Shown here piece after piece: positions 15,501 through 22,921 of a stretch of 23,103 bases of DNA (position 1 is its first letter; every line of letters begins with the position of its first letter). The DNA comes from Allorhizocola sp044869915. Its GTDB lineage: Bacteria > Actinomycetota > Actinomycetes > Mycobacteriales > Micromonosporaceae. The stretch spans positions 1 through 23,103 of the forward strand of contig JBIOYB010000295.1 of assembly GCA_044869915.1 (NCBI GenBank), in the 5' to 3' direction. Made by a program: the position numbers and the translations under genes. The notes below the pieces were generated by a model that worked only from the letters and a program-made list of their open reading frames with translations, did not search any database and had not been told where the DNA came from.

Positions 15501-15594
15501 GGATGCCCTGGGAGAACCCGTCGAGGCGCGCCTGCACTACGAGCAGGCTCTGGCCCTCGACCCCGGTCTGAAAGAGCCTAGTGGCGCGGTTTGA
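12580..15594 (+). CDS. SARP/AfsR-type transcriptional regulator (wHTH-BTAD-NB-ARC-TPR)
   Basis: 1004 residues. An OmpR-type winged helix (about 1-95, starting MELRVLGPVEV) precedes a BTAD domain (about 100-245, REALGLWRGEPMAGL and CYATVRRRLAEELGTDPGPQLR). The NB-ARC ATPase follows, with P-loop GMAGVGKTAL near 305, Walker B LLIVLDNAS near 384 and MHDLLRAYAASLA near 583. TPR repeats run from about 700 to the end (A-LNGLG and A-LNNLG periodicity about every 40 residues). Such proteins activate secondary-metabolite genes after ATP-dependent assembly. I chose ATG 12580 for its G-rich ribosome binding site and fit to the family start; ATG 12535 and 12568 are upstream alternatives. Its 3' end overlaps the convergent rel gene by 17 bp. 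The target is unknown; the divergent secreted gene and the lasso genes are candidates by proximity only. Confidence 0.92.
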   Translation: MELRVLGPVEVHAGGHMFAAGRPQQAVVLAALIADVGRPVPVDSLVDRVWGEMPPERARRLLQTHIARTRKVLEDARAHDGDRASVTRRGGSYVLDARPESVDLNRFRGLVAQAGTPNLPAAGRAVLLREALGLWRGEPMAGLSGQWVEQTRHLWRQQRLHALLEWAQAETWDGDPTAVIEQLTPELTEHPLAEPIAVALMHAFYAAGRSAEALDCYATVRRRLAEELGTDPGPQLRAAHQAILRGEAGRPATAAPVAPVPRAAMRPPALLPADVAGFTGRDAELGRLDLLLSGEQAVVISAVSGMAGVGKTALAVHWAHRARDRFPDGQLYLNLRGYDPDRPVTAAEALALFLEALGVAPSDLTSGVDERAARYRTEVAGRRLLIVLDNASTVEQLRPLLPGTGPCAVLVTSRDSLAGLVAVHGAHRIDLDVLPAIEAYTLLRKQIGARAEVEPEAVTALVERCARLPLALRVAAELALSRPETPLADLADELADEQRRLDLLDAGGDPRAAVTAAFSWSLQHLPPDARSMFVLLGLHPGPDIDSHAAAALAGAGVEPARHALSRLVRAHLIHHTGRDRVGMHDLLRAYAASLAAGEIPDEEGRASADRLFDHYLVVAAAATRLLYPNLYPDAPQPPDGPASPATVKLADVDAARRWLDTERSCLAAVAAHTAMHGRPAHTVRLSAILFRYLDGGHRTEALTIHTHAYHAAQQIADVAGQAHAARLLGDAHLMMRDPGPATEYHRRALALFRQTGDLAGQAAALNGLGRDEQVRGRYGQAIGYHRRAMALFGQAGDYTGQARTYNKLGAIAVRRGQFQSAATHFRHALAAFRRAADIDRTGEASALNNLGLALLRLDRYEEATTHLDQGLSLCRRLGNVHGEAAALDNLGAVHNRLGRTQLAIEYHSKAFALFATIGEHDGQAWALNGLGEAACAAGQPVRAAAQHRAALAVATETGATDQRARAHAGLGQALDALGEPVEARLHYEQALALDPGLKEPSGAV

Positions 15595-17434
15595 TCGCGT
15601 CGTATTCGTGCGTGCGCCGTGGCTGCGCGACCAGGCCGCGCCCCTCCGTGCTCGCGTCAACGCTCGCGATCAGCTGGTCGACGATGACGTCGGCCCGCAC
15701 CCGGTGCTCCGCCACCGCGATCAGCAGCGAGTCGAGGTCGGGGAAGCCCAGCGATTGCGCCAGGTCGGCCAGCCGCTGCTCGTCGGACAGCGCCCGGTCG
15801 CGGCGGCGCAGCGCGAGCCCGATCGCGGCCCGCCCGATCTGCAGGCGGTCGCTGACCGTGCCCGCGGGCACGTCGGTCTCGGCGAACCGGCGCGACAGCC
15901 GCAGCTGGGCAGTGGGTGACTTGACGAACTCGAGCCACTCGCGCCGCGGCCCCGGGTGGTGCCGATCGCGGCTGACCAGCACGTCCACCACGTCGCCGTC
16001 GTGCAGCTCGGCGCTTAGCGGGGTGAGCACGCCGTTGACCGTGGCCGCCACGCAGCGGTCGCCGGTGCGCGCGCTCAGCTCGTATGCCACGTCGACCGGC
16101 GTCGACCCGGCGGGCAGCAGCAGCTGGCGCCCGCGTGAGAACACCTGGATCTGCTGCTCCGCGAGATCGCAGCGCAACGTCTGCACGAACTGCACGGCGT
16201 CGGGCGCGGCCGCCTCGATCTGCAGCGCGCGCTTGAGCCACTCCATGTCGGTGTGCTCGGCGGGCAGCGCGGTCTTCTTGCCGAACAGGGTGGACTTGGC
16301 CGGGTAGCGATAGCGGGCGATCACGCCGTATTCGACCGCGCGGTGCATCCCCTCGGTGCGGATCAGCACCTCGACCATCTGGTCCTCCGGCCCGAGGACG
16401 GTGGTGTGCAGCGAGCGGTAGAGGTTGTTTTTAGGTGCGGCGATGAAGTCCTTGAACCGGCCCGGGATGGGCAGCCAGCGCTGGTGTATCGCGCCGAGCG
16501 CGGCATAACAGTCGTGATCGTCGCCGTCGATGATGACCACGACGCGCGGCATGTTGATCGGCTTGGGGCTGCCCGCCGCCTTGGTGTCCTTCCAGATCGT
16601 GTAGTAGTGGCGGGGCCGCGGGATCACCCGCCCGTTGAGCTTCTCCCGGCGCAGCGAGTCCTTGCCGAACTCGACGATGCGCTGAACGTAGGCATTCCAC
16701 TGTGGACGGTCACGCTCGACCGTCTCGTGGATGGTCTTGTAGGCCTCGGGCTCGACGTAACGCAGCACGACATCCTCGAACGGCGCCTTGAGCGCCTGGA
16801 TGCCCAGCCGGTCGCACAGCGGCACGAGCACCTCGCTGGTCGCCTTGGCGATGCGGGCGCGCGACGCGGGGGAGCGCGCGTCAAGCGTCTCCATGTTGTG
16901 CAGGCGGTCGGCGATCTTGATGACCAGCACACGGATGTCCTTGCCCGCCGCGACGATCATCTTGCGGGTGGTCTCGGCCTCGGCGAGCGCGAAATGCGCC
17001 TTGTCGAACTTGGTCACGCCATTGACCAGGAGAGCGACCTCGGCGCCGAAATCGGCGTGCAGCGCGGGCAGCGTGTATGCGGTGTCTTCGACGGTGTCGT
17101 GCAGCAGGGCGGCGGCCAGGGTGGTCGTATCCATCCCCAGCGTCGCGAGGATCTGCGCGACCTCGAGCGGATGGGTGATGTAGGGCTCGCCGCTCTTGCG
17201 CTTCTGATCGCGATGCCACCGCTCGGCGACCGAGTAAGATCTGCGCACCAGGGAGATGTCGGCCTGCGGATGGATCCCGCGATGCGTGCGGATCAACCGC
17301 TGCACGGGATCGACCGGTGCCGGCCGTTCTCTAGACATGGGCCAGCTCAATATTGCACGCAGCCGGGACGTGAGCTGGCTCTCCCCGATGCGGCCAACAC
17401 CGGGGGCGTCCAGGCTGCCGGCGTCGACGTCCAC
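15578..17434 (-). CDS. RelA/SpoT homologue (HD-synthetase-TGS), synthetase motif degenerate
   Basis: 618 residues from GTG 17434, preceded by a strong purine-rich site (GAGGGGAGGGG). The HD hydrolase domain is intact: YITHPLEVA, LLHDTVEDT (about 111-118) and IADRLHNM (about 174-181). The synthetase region is recognisable (RFKDFIAAPKNNLYRSLHTTV and VEVLIRTEGMHRAVEYG). However, the usual RPKH-YSI is RPRHYYTI, and the metal-binding Asp of the D-L-x-A-x-R motif is absent (INMPRVVV, about 293-300). A TGS domain follows (about 440-505). The C-terminal ACT domain of full-length Rel is missing, and the length is short compared with about 720-790. It probably hydrolyses (p)ppGpp and may not synthesise it. 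It starts 63 nt after the nuclease gene on the same strand. Confidence 0.88.
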   Translation of the reverse strand: MDVDAGSLDAPGVGRIGESQLTSRLRAILSWPMSRERPAPVDPVQRLIRTHRGIHPQADISLVRRSYSVAERWHRDQKRKSGEPYITHPLEVAQILATLGMDTTTLAAALLHDTVEDTAYTLPALHADFGAEVALLVNGVTKFDKAHFALAEAETTRKMIVAAGKDIRVLVIKIADRLHNMETLDARSPASRARIAKATSEVLVPLCDRLGIQALKAPFEDVVLRYVEPEAYKTIHETVERDRPQWNAYVQRIVEFGKDSLRREKLNGRVIPRPRHYYTIWKDTKAAGSPKPINMPRVVVIIDGDDHDCYAALGAIHQRWLPIPGRFKDFIAAPKNNLYRSLHTTVLGPEDQMVEVLIRTEGMHRAVEYGVIARYRYPAKSTLFGKKTALPAEHTDMEWLKRALQIEAAAPDAVQFVQTLRCDLAEQQIQVFSRGRQLLLPAGSTPVDVAYELSARTGDRCVAATVNGVLTPLSAELHDGDVVDVLVSRDRHHPGPRREWLEFVKSPTAQLRLSRRFAETDVPAGTVSDRLQIGRAAIGLALRRRDRALSDEQRLADLAQSLGFPDLDSLLIAVAEHRVRADVIVDQLIASVDASTEGRGLVAQPRRTHEYDAIKPRH

Positions 17435-17497
17435 TCAGGACCCCTCCCCTCGCCAGCGCTGCTTCATAGCTTAGTAACGAACATGGCGGCCAATTGG

Positions 17498-19216
17498 TCA
17501 ATACCTGTTGGTCATTCGGTCAACACTTTGGCCGGCGTAGAGCTTGCGCAACCGGAGCGCGCCACGCGCGGGTGATGCCCAGCCCGACGACGCCTCCACC
17601 AATCTTGTCTCGGGTTTTTCCAGCCAATCGAGGATCCGCTCGGACTCCTCGGCCGTCGCACACGGCGTCGGGCCAGGCCCGGCGACCACGGTCTCGGCGG
17701 TCGGCCAGACCATGTCGAGCGTCCGTCGTGGGTGGACGCCGGGCTTGGCGAAGGCCGCCGCGGCCAGCCGCCCGTGCCGCACGATCGCGATCTCCCAGCC
17801 GCCCTTGTCGGTGCGGCGCGCGGCGACAACCTCCGATATGGACGTCAGCGACTCGAGCCGCTGCATGCGCGCGGCCGTGCGCAAGAACGCCAGCATCCGG
17901 TCGCGCACCACGGCCGCCTCCTCGAATCGACGCGAATCCGCGAGCCTGGCCATGCGCCGCAGCAGCGGCTCGACTACCGGCTCGGGATCCATGCTGAAAG
18001 CTTGACGCACGGGATCGACCAACGTCGACTCATATTCCTCCGGGGTGATCTTCAAAAGACACGGAGCCGGGCATTTGCCCAGCTCGGTGAGCACACATGA
18101 TGACGACGGTCGTTTTGTCGACAGCTTGGTGGTGCACTGCCGCAGCGGCACGGCCTCGTGGATGGCATCGAGGGCCGCCTGTGCAGATCTCATCCCGGGG
18201 AAAGGCCCGAGGCAGGCCGCCGGGTCCGTGCCGATCTTCCTCACCAGACTCAGTCTTGGGTACCGATCGGAAGTCAGCTTGATCCAATGAGTCCGCTCCG
18301 GGAACTTTGACCGGCGGTTGTAGGGCGGGGCATGAGCCGCGATCAGCCTCAGCTCGCGCACCTGCGCCTCCAGCGCGTGCGCGCACTCCACCGCGTCGAC
18401 CCGCACCGCCGCCGCCAGCATCTCGCTGATCCGCCCGCGCTTCTCGCTGGCCGTGAAATAGGTGCGCACCCGCGTCGCGATGTCATTGGACGTGCCGACG
18501 TAGAGCGCGCGATCGTCATGACCACGGAAGATGTAGACGCCCGGCGCGTGCGGCAGCCCGTCGGCCAGGTAGCGCTTGGCCCGCTGGGTGGGCGTGACCG
18601 CCTTCAAGTAGGACAGCGTGTCGCCGAGCGTGCTGATGCCCAGGCTGCCCAGCCGCCCGATGAGCGCGTGCAGCACGTCGACCGTGGCCAGCGCGTCGTC
18701 GAGCGCCCGGTGGGTGGGCGTGTGCGTCTTGAAGTAGGCCGCGAGCGTGCCGAGCTTGCGGTTGGGCACCTCGTCGCGCAGCAACACCCGGCGGGCCAGC
18801 GCCGCCGTGTCGATCACCCGGGGCGCGGGCCATGTGTATCCATGAATGGCACACGCCGCCTTGAGGAAGCTCACGTCATAGGGCGCGTTGTGCGCCACAA
18901 GCACCGCACCCTGCAGAAACTCCAGCAGCGACGGCAGCACCTTCTCGAACGGCGGCGCGGGCTCGAGCATCGCCGTGGTGATGCCGGTCAGCACGGCGAT
19001 GAACGGCGGCACCGGCACGCCCGGGTTGACCAGCGTCCCGAGCCTGGCCAGCTCCTCGCCGCCGCGCACCTTGACCGCGCCCACCTCGGTGATCTCGGCC
19101 CCGCTCGGCGGCCCGCCGGTGGTCTCGAGATCCACGACGGCGAATGTCGTCTGGCGCAGGTCGAGCTGCAGCGGGTCATCCCAGATACTCTCGAGCGTGA
19201 GCTGCACATCAGACAC
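17498..19216 (-). CDS. DEDDh exonuclease fused to a UvrC-like GIY-YIG/UVR region
   Basis: 572 residues. An N-terminal DnaQ-type 3'-5' exonuclease carries ExoI DLETTG (Asp29), ExoII AHNAPYDVSFL, and ExoIII HRALDDALAT (His and Asp of DEDDh). A GIY-YIG nuclease domain follows (GVYIFRGHDDRALYVGTSNDIATRVRTYF, about 225-260), then a cysteine-bearing region and a UVR-like helical motif (ADSRRFEEAAVVRDRM). This fusion is widespread in actinobacteria and is thought to act in DNA repair. The GTG start at 19216 lies 7 nt after TACTCT (19229-19224), and no ribosome binding site is seen, so the transcript is likely leaderless. It is divergent from the NYN gene. Confidence 0.93.
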   Translation of the reverse strand: MSDVQLTLESIWDDPLQLDLRQTTFAVVDLETTGGPPSGAEITEVGAVKVRGGEELARLGTLVNPGVPVPPFIAVLTGITTAMLEPAPPFEKVLPSLLEFLQGAVLVAHNAPYDVSFLKAACAIHGYTWPAPRVIDTAALARRVLLRDEVPNRKLGTLAAYFKTHTPTHRALDDALATVDVLHALIGRLGSLGISTLGDTLSYLKAVTPTQRAKRYLADGLPHAPGVYIFRGHDDRALYVGTSNDIATRVRTYFTASEKRGRISEMLAAAVRVDAVECAHALEAQVRELRLIAAHAPPYNRRSKFPERTHWIKLTSDRYPRLSLVRKIGTDPAACLGPFPGMRSAQAALDAIHEAVPLRQCTTKLSTKRPSSSCVLTELGKCPAPCLLKITPEEYESTLVDPVRQAFSMDPEPVVEPLLRRMARLADSRRFEEAAVVRDRMLAFLRTAARMQRLESLTSISEVVAARRTDKGGWEIAIVRHGRLAAAAFAKPGVHPRRTLDMVWPTAETVVAGPGPTPCATAEESERILDWLEKPETRLVEASSGWASPARGALRLRKLYAGQSVDRMTNRY

Positions 19217-19339
19217 GCATCGGAGAGTAACCAGACCCCCCGACAGAACCCGGCGACAGAACAGTCCCGCTCAAGCCCAAATGCCTACCCGGTCGATACC
19301 AGGAGACAAGATCCTCCAGATGGTGGGAGACTTGGACGC

Positions 19340-20704
19340 ATGTCCTCCGCAGCGGAACCAGCATTCGACGCCACGGTTGGCGCTGTCGACGCTGCGGACT
19401 TCGTGCCCGAGCCGATCCTTCCGGAGGCCGTCCGGCAGCGCGTCATCACCATAGCCGCGGGCGTGCTGACTGGCCTGCCCTTCGACGAGCTGCCCGTCTC
19501 GCTGCGCAAGGTGGCCAAGTTCGCACCCAACCGGCGCGCCCGCCTGGGCGGCCAGGCCATCGCCTCACAGCTGTCCATCGATCCGTTGTTCCGGCAGCGG
19601 ATCAGCACGCGTGCCGTCGCCGACGCCGGTGAGCTGGGCGCGGCCGTCGCGGGCGGGGTCGTCCCGGCCGCCGCCGACCCGGTCGAGGTCGCCGCGCTGG
19701 CCTATCTCACCCGGCCCACGGGCTGGCGCGAGCAGATCGGCAACGCCGGCGAGGCGGTCGCGGCGCAGGCCGAGAGCGAGGCAGTCACCGAGCTGCTGCG
19801 CGAGGCCGAGGCGCGCGCCGACCGGGCCGAGCACGACCGCGCGGTGGCCAAGGTCGAGGCCGACAAGCTGCGCGCCGAGCTCGCCCGCGTGCGCGACGAG
19901 GTCAGCGGCATCCAAGCCGAAAACAGGTCCAACGCCAAGGGCCTGCGCGAGACCCAGGCCGCGCTCAAGCGGGTCAACGAGCTGCTGTCCATCGAGAAGG
20001 GCCGGGCTGCCAAGGCATCGCAGGATCACGAGGCCGAGCTCCGCAGGATACGTGCCAGACTGGCCGACGCCGAGGCGGTCAAGGACGACGTGCGCGCGGC
20101 CGCCCGCGACGCGCGGGCGCTCGACGAGGCCCGGCTGTGGCTCTTGCTCGAGACGATCGGCCAGGCGGCGGTGGGTTTACGCCGCGAGCTGGGGCTCGAT
20201 CCGGCGAAGCTGATGCCGGCCGACGCGGTGGCCGCGAGCCATGCCGACATCCCCGGTTCGCCGACGCCCGCCTCGCGCGGGCTCGACGTCGACGACCCGG
20301 CAAGATTGGCACAACTGCTCGCCTTGCCGCGCGCCCACCTGATCGTAGATGGCTACAACGTCACCAAGCGCGGCTTCGCCGAGATGTCGCTCGAGCAGCA
20401 GCGCAACCGGCTCGTGCAGGCCCTGGGCCTGGTCGCGGTGCAGACCGGCGCCGAGGTGACCGTCGTGTTCGACGGGGCCGAGCGGGTGCACGGGCTGCCG
20501 CCTGCGCCGCGCGGGGTGCGGGTCCTGTTCTCCCGCAAGGGCGAGACGGCCGACGAGCTGATCCGGCGCCTGGTGCGCGCCGAGCCCGCCGGCCGGCCGA
20601 TCGTCGTGGTGTCGTCGGATCGCGAGGTGGCCGACGGCGTCAAACGGCACGGGGCCTATCCGATGAGCTCGGATAGCCTTCTGCGAAGGCTGAGCCGCTC
20701 GTGA
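19340..20704 (+). CDS. NYN-domain (PIN-like RNase, YacP-type) protein with coiled coil
   Basis: 454 residues. An N-terminal helical region (about 15-130, including LPVSLRKVAKFAPNRRARLGG) precedes a long Ala/Glu/Arg coiled coil (about 145-265). The C-terminal NYN/YacP domain (about 330-450) has LIVDGYNVTK, VTVVFDGAE, GVRVLFSRKGETADELIRRLV and IVVVSSDREVADGV, with the Asp residues of a PIN-like nuclease centre. An RNA-processing role is known for the family, but the target is unknown. ATG 19340 is chosen for the family fit and a GGGAGA site upstream; the open frame extends further upstream only as a shadow of the exonuclease. The last 70 bp lie in a 75-bp tandem duplication. Confidence 0.9.
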   Translation: MSSAAEPAFDATVGAVDAADFVPEPILPEAVRQRVITIAAGVLTGLPFDELPVSLRKVAKFAPNRRARLGGQAIASQLSIDPLFRQRISTRAVADAGELGAAVAGGVVPAAADPVEVAALAYLTRPTGWREQIGNAGEAVAAQAESEAVTELLREAEARADRAEHDRAVAKVEADKLRAELARVRDEVSGIQAENRSNAKGLRETQAALKRVNELLSIEKGRAAKASQDHEAELRRIRARLADAEAVKDDVRAAARDARALDEARLWLLLETIGQAAVGLRRELGLDPAKLMPADAVAASHADIPGSPTPASRGLDVDDPARLAQLLALPRAHLIVDGYNVTKRGFAEMSLEQQRNRLVQALGLVAVQTGAEVTVVFDGAERVHGLPPAPRGVRVLFSRKGETADELIRRLVRAEPAGRPIVVVSSDREVADGVKRHGAYPMSSDSLLRRLSRS

Positions 20705-20784
20705 TCGGTCGGCGTCAAACGGCACGGGGCCTATCCGATGAGCTCGGATAGGCTTCTGCGAAGGCTGAGCCGCTCGTGATCGGT
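20635..20784. repeat. 75-bp tandem duplication with twin hairpins
   Basis: Copies at 20635-20709 and 20710-20784 differ at one base (C at 20677, G at 20752). Each contains a hairpin CTATCCGA-TGAGC-TCGGATAG and an overlapping AGCCTT-CTGCG-AAGGCT hairpin. The second copy's change lengthens the first stem and breaks the second. Copy 1 encodes the end of the NYN protein; copy 2, read antisense, encodes the end of the membrane protein. Confidence 0.92.
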
Positions 20785-21401
20785 GCGCCCGGGGCGGGCG
20801 ACGGGCGCGTCACCGGCTCCATAAACAGCGCCGCCAGGACGCCGCCGACGAGGGCATAGAGCGCGATCACCGCGTCGGTGTCGGCCAGGTGGACCGGCGC
20901 GTTGCCGGAGGCCGCGGTCAGCAGCTTGGCCACGGGCGCGCCCATCACGACCATCATCACCGCGGCGACGGTCATCACGAAGACGCCGATGGGCACGCCG
21001 AGCAGGACCAGGGCTCGGGCCGAGCGCCGGGCGAGATAGGTGATCGAGAAGAGCAGGAGCGTGGCCGGCGCGGCGATGAGCGCGAGCAGCAGGGGAGGCG
21101 TGGTGACCTCGCCGTTGCCGTGGCGCCACCACACGATCCCGGCCATGAGCGGGGCCAAAAGCGTAAGCGCCGCAAGGACTCCGGGGCGAGCGGGGTGGGT
21201 CAGGTGTGCCAACAGCAGCGCGGCGACGGTGAACGCGGCCGTGAGCGCCGCTCCCGCGGCGGCGACTTCCGCCGGTACCAAATGATCAGGGGTTTTGATG
21301 TGAGCGGCGGCCACGGCGAGCGCTACGATCGCCCACAGCGCGCAGGCGATCAGGCCGAGCAATCCGCCCAGGGAGACAATCCGACCCGTCCGCATCGACA
21401 C
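20715..21401 (-). CDS. Multispan membrane protein, function unknown
   Basis: 228 residues with about six hydrophobic segments: IVSLGGLLGLIACALWAIVAL, ALTAAFTVAALLLAHL, VLAALTLLAPLMAGIVWW, LLLALIAAPATLLLFSITYL, ALVLLGVPIGVFVMTVAAVMMVV, and AVIALYALVGGVLAALF. No family motif is recognised. The start is GTG 21401 or ATG 21395, 5 nt after the multicopper oxidase stop, with no clear ribosome binding site, so translation may be coupled to the oxidase gene. Its last residues (AEAYPSSSDRPRAV) are encoded antisense within copy 2 of the 75-bp duplication, so its C-terminus was probably replaced by the duplication. Confidence 0.8.
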   Translation of the reverse strand: MSMRTGRIVSLGGLLGLIACALWAIVALAVAAAHIKTPDHLVPAEVAAAGAALTAAFTVAALLLAHLTHPARPGVLAALTLLAPLMAGIVWWRHGNGEVTTPPLLLALIAAPATLLLFSITYLARRSARALVLLGVPIGVFVMTVAAVMMVVMGAPVAKLLTAASGNAPVHLADTDAVIALYALVGGVLAALFMEPVTRPSPAPGAPITSGSAFAEAYPSSSDRPRAV

Positions 21402-21406
21402 ATTGT

Positions 21407-22921
21407 CTAGTGTTGATGCGAGTTTGAGATCGGCCGTCCGGCTTGTTCGCCCGGCTTGACCACCACGAACTGCCCCATCATGCCCTGGTCCTCGTGGTAT
21501 AGCACGTGGCAGTGAAACATGTACGGCGTGAACGGATCGGAGTAGTCGGCGAACCGCATGATCAGTTTGTAGTATTTGCCGTCCTCCACCTGGACCGTGT
21601 CCTTCCAGCCGCTCAGCGCGGCCGGCGGCTTCGCGCCGCTCACACTCAGGACCTGAAACTGCACATCGTGTACGTGGAACGTGTGAAAGTCGCCGTCATT
21701 GTTGAAGACCTCCCAGATCTCGTTGGTGTCCACAGTGGACACGTGGTCGATCCGGTCCATCACCATCTGCTCGTTGTTGACCGCGTGGCCCGAAAGCTTG
21801 AACTTGCGGGTCACCACGGCCGTCGCCGGGTCCATCCGCTCCACTTTGGACAGCTCCTCGGGCAGGGCCCGGGTCTGCTCCAACTGCGCGGCAGGACGCA
21901 GCTCCAGCACGTCCAGCCGGTCGCTGCCGCCGCGCGAGCGCAGGATATCGCCGCCCACCTCGGGCGGATAGCTGCGCAGGACCGTCCGCTCGCCCGGGCG
22001 CACCTCCACCACGATCTCGGCGCGCTCGCCGGGCGACAGCTGGACGCGGTCCATGCGCGCGGGCCGCTCGAGCAGCCCGCCATCCGTGCCGATCAGCGCG
22101 AACGAACGATTGTCGGAGAAGCCGAAGTTGTACGCGCGCGCGTTGGAGCCGTTGAGCAGGCGGAGCCTGACTTTGTCGGTGGTGACGTCGAGATACGGTG
22201 CGAGCGTGCCGTTCACGACGATGTCCGGGCCCAGGATGCCGACGCCGCTGAGAAACGGCGCCGACTCGTTGAGCGCGTCGCCGGAAAATCTCTTGTCCTG
22301 CACGATGACCGGGATATCATCCACGCCGTAGCGGTTGGGCAGATCCGGACCATCTTCGTCAAGGATGAACATGCCCGCCAGGCCGCGATACACATGCTTT
22401 GCCGTGTCACCATGAGGATGAGGGTGGTACCAGAGGGTCGCCGCCGGTTGGTCGACCTTCCACGTCGGGGCCCAATCGCCGCCGGCCCGGACGGGCTGAT
22501 GCGGCCCGCCGTCCATCGCCGCCGGAAGATGCATGCCGTGCCAGTGCACGGATGTGTCCACGTCGAGCCCGTTGCGCACGTTGACCACGACCTGCTCGCC
22601 GCGGGTGGCGCGCAGGGTCGGGCCCAGGTAGGCGCCGTTGAAGCCCCACGTCTGCGCTTTGCGGCCACCGAAGTCGTGCGCGCCCGCCTGGGCCCGCAGC
22701 TCGAACACGCGCCGGCCCTTGGCATCCACCTGAGAAGGGGCCAGCGGCGGGATGGCCAGCCGGTTGGCGAAGTCAACCTTGCCGAACGTGTCCGTGGCGC
22801 CGCTCGACACCACCCACGCGCCGACCGCGACGATGCCGCCGCAACAGAGAAGGGTCACAGCGAGGAACGAGAACAGGATCACGCGCAGGGGGCCGCGCTT
22901 CGGCTTGGTCGGAGAGGTCAC
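21407..22921 (-). CDS. Membrane-anchored multicopper oxidase (laccase/CueO/CotA-like)
   Basis: 504 residues from GTG 22921; a GTG at 23041 is in frame but adds a sequence without family character. An N-terminal transmembrane or signal-anchor segment (VILFSFLAVTLLCCGGIVAVGAWVV) places the enzyme outside the cell. All four copper motifs are present: HWHGMHL (about 124), WYHPHPHG (about 162), HTFHVHDVQF (about 409), and HCHVLYHEDQGMM (about 468) with the type-1 copper Cys, His and axial Met. It should couple four-electron O2 reduction to oxidation of phenolics, Cu(I) or similar. The tail is HQH-terminated. The membrane protein gene follows 5 nt later in one operon. No strong ribosome binding site supports either start. 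Confidence 0.92.
   Translation of the reverse strand: MTSPTKPKRGPLRVILFSFLAVTLLCCGGIVAVGAWVVSSGATDTFGKVDFANRLAIPPLAPSQVDAKGRRVFELRAQAGAHDFGGRKAQTWGFNGAYLGPTLRATRGEQVVVNVRNGLDVDTSVHWHGMHLPAAMDGGPHQPVRAGGDWAPTWKVDQPAATLWYHPHPHGDTAKHVYRGLAGMFILDEDGPDLPNRYGVDDIPVIVQDKRFSGDALNESAPFLSGVGILGPDIVVNGTLAPYLDVTTDKVRLRLLNGSNARAYNFGFSDNRSFALIGTDGGLLERPARMDRVQLSPGERAEIVVEVRPGERTVLRSYPPEVGGDILRSRGGSDRLDVLELRPAAQLEQTRALPEELSKVERMDPATAVVTRKFKLSGHAVNNEQMVMDRIDHVSTVDTNEIWEVFNNDGDFHTFHVHDVQFQVLSVSGAKPPAALSGWKDTVQVEDGKYYKLIMRFADYSDPFTPYMFHCHVLYHEDQGMMGQFVVVKPGEQAGRPISNSHQH

Noticed and set aside
12580..15594. SARP regulator as the pathway-specific activator of the lasso genes
   Set aside because: It is about 3 kb away, oppositely oriented, with a terminator hairpin and other genes between, and no shared site with the precursor's upstream region was seen.
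13453..15660. 735-codon minus-strand ORF
   Set aside because: It lies antisense to the intact NB-ARC/TPR half of the SARP regulator, and its composition is that of a shadow frame.
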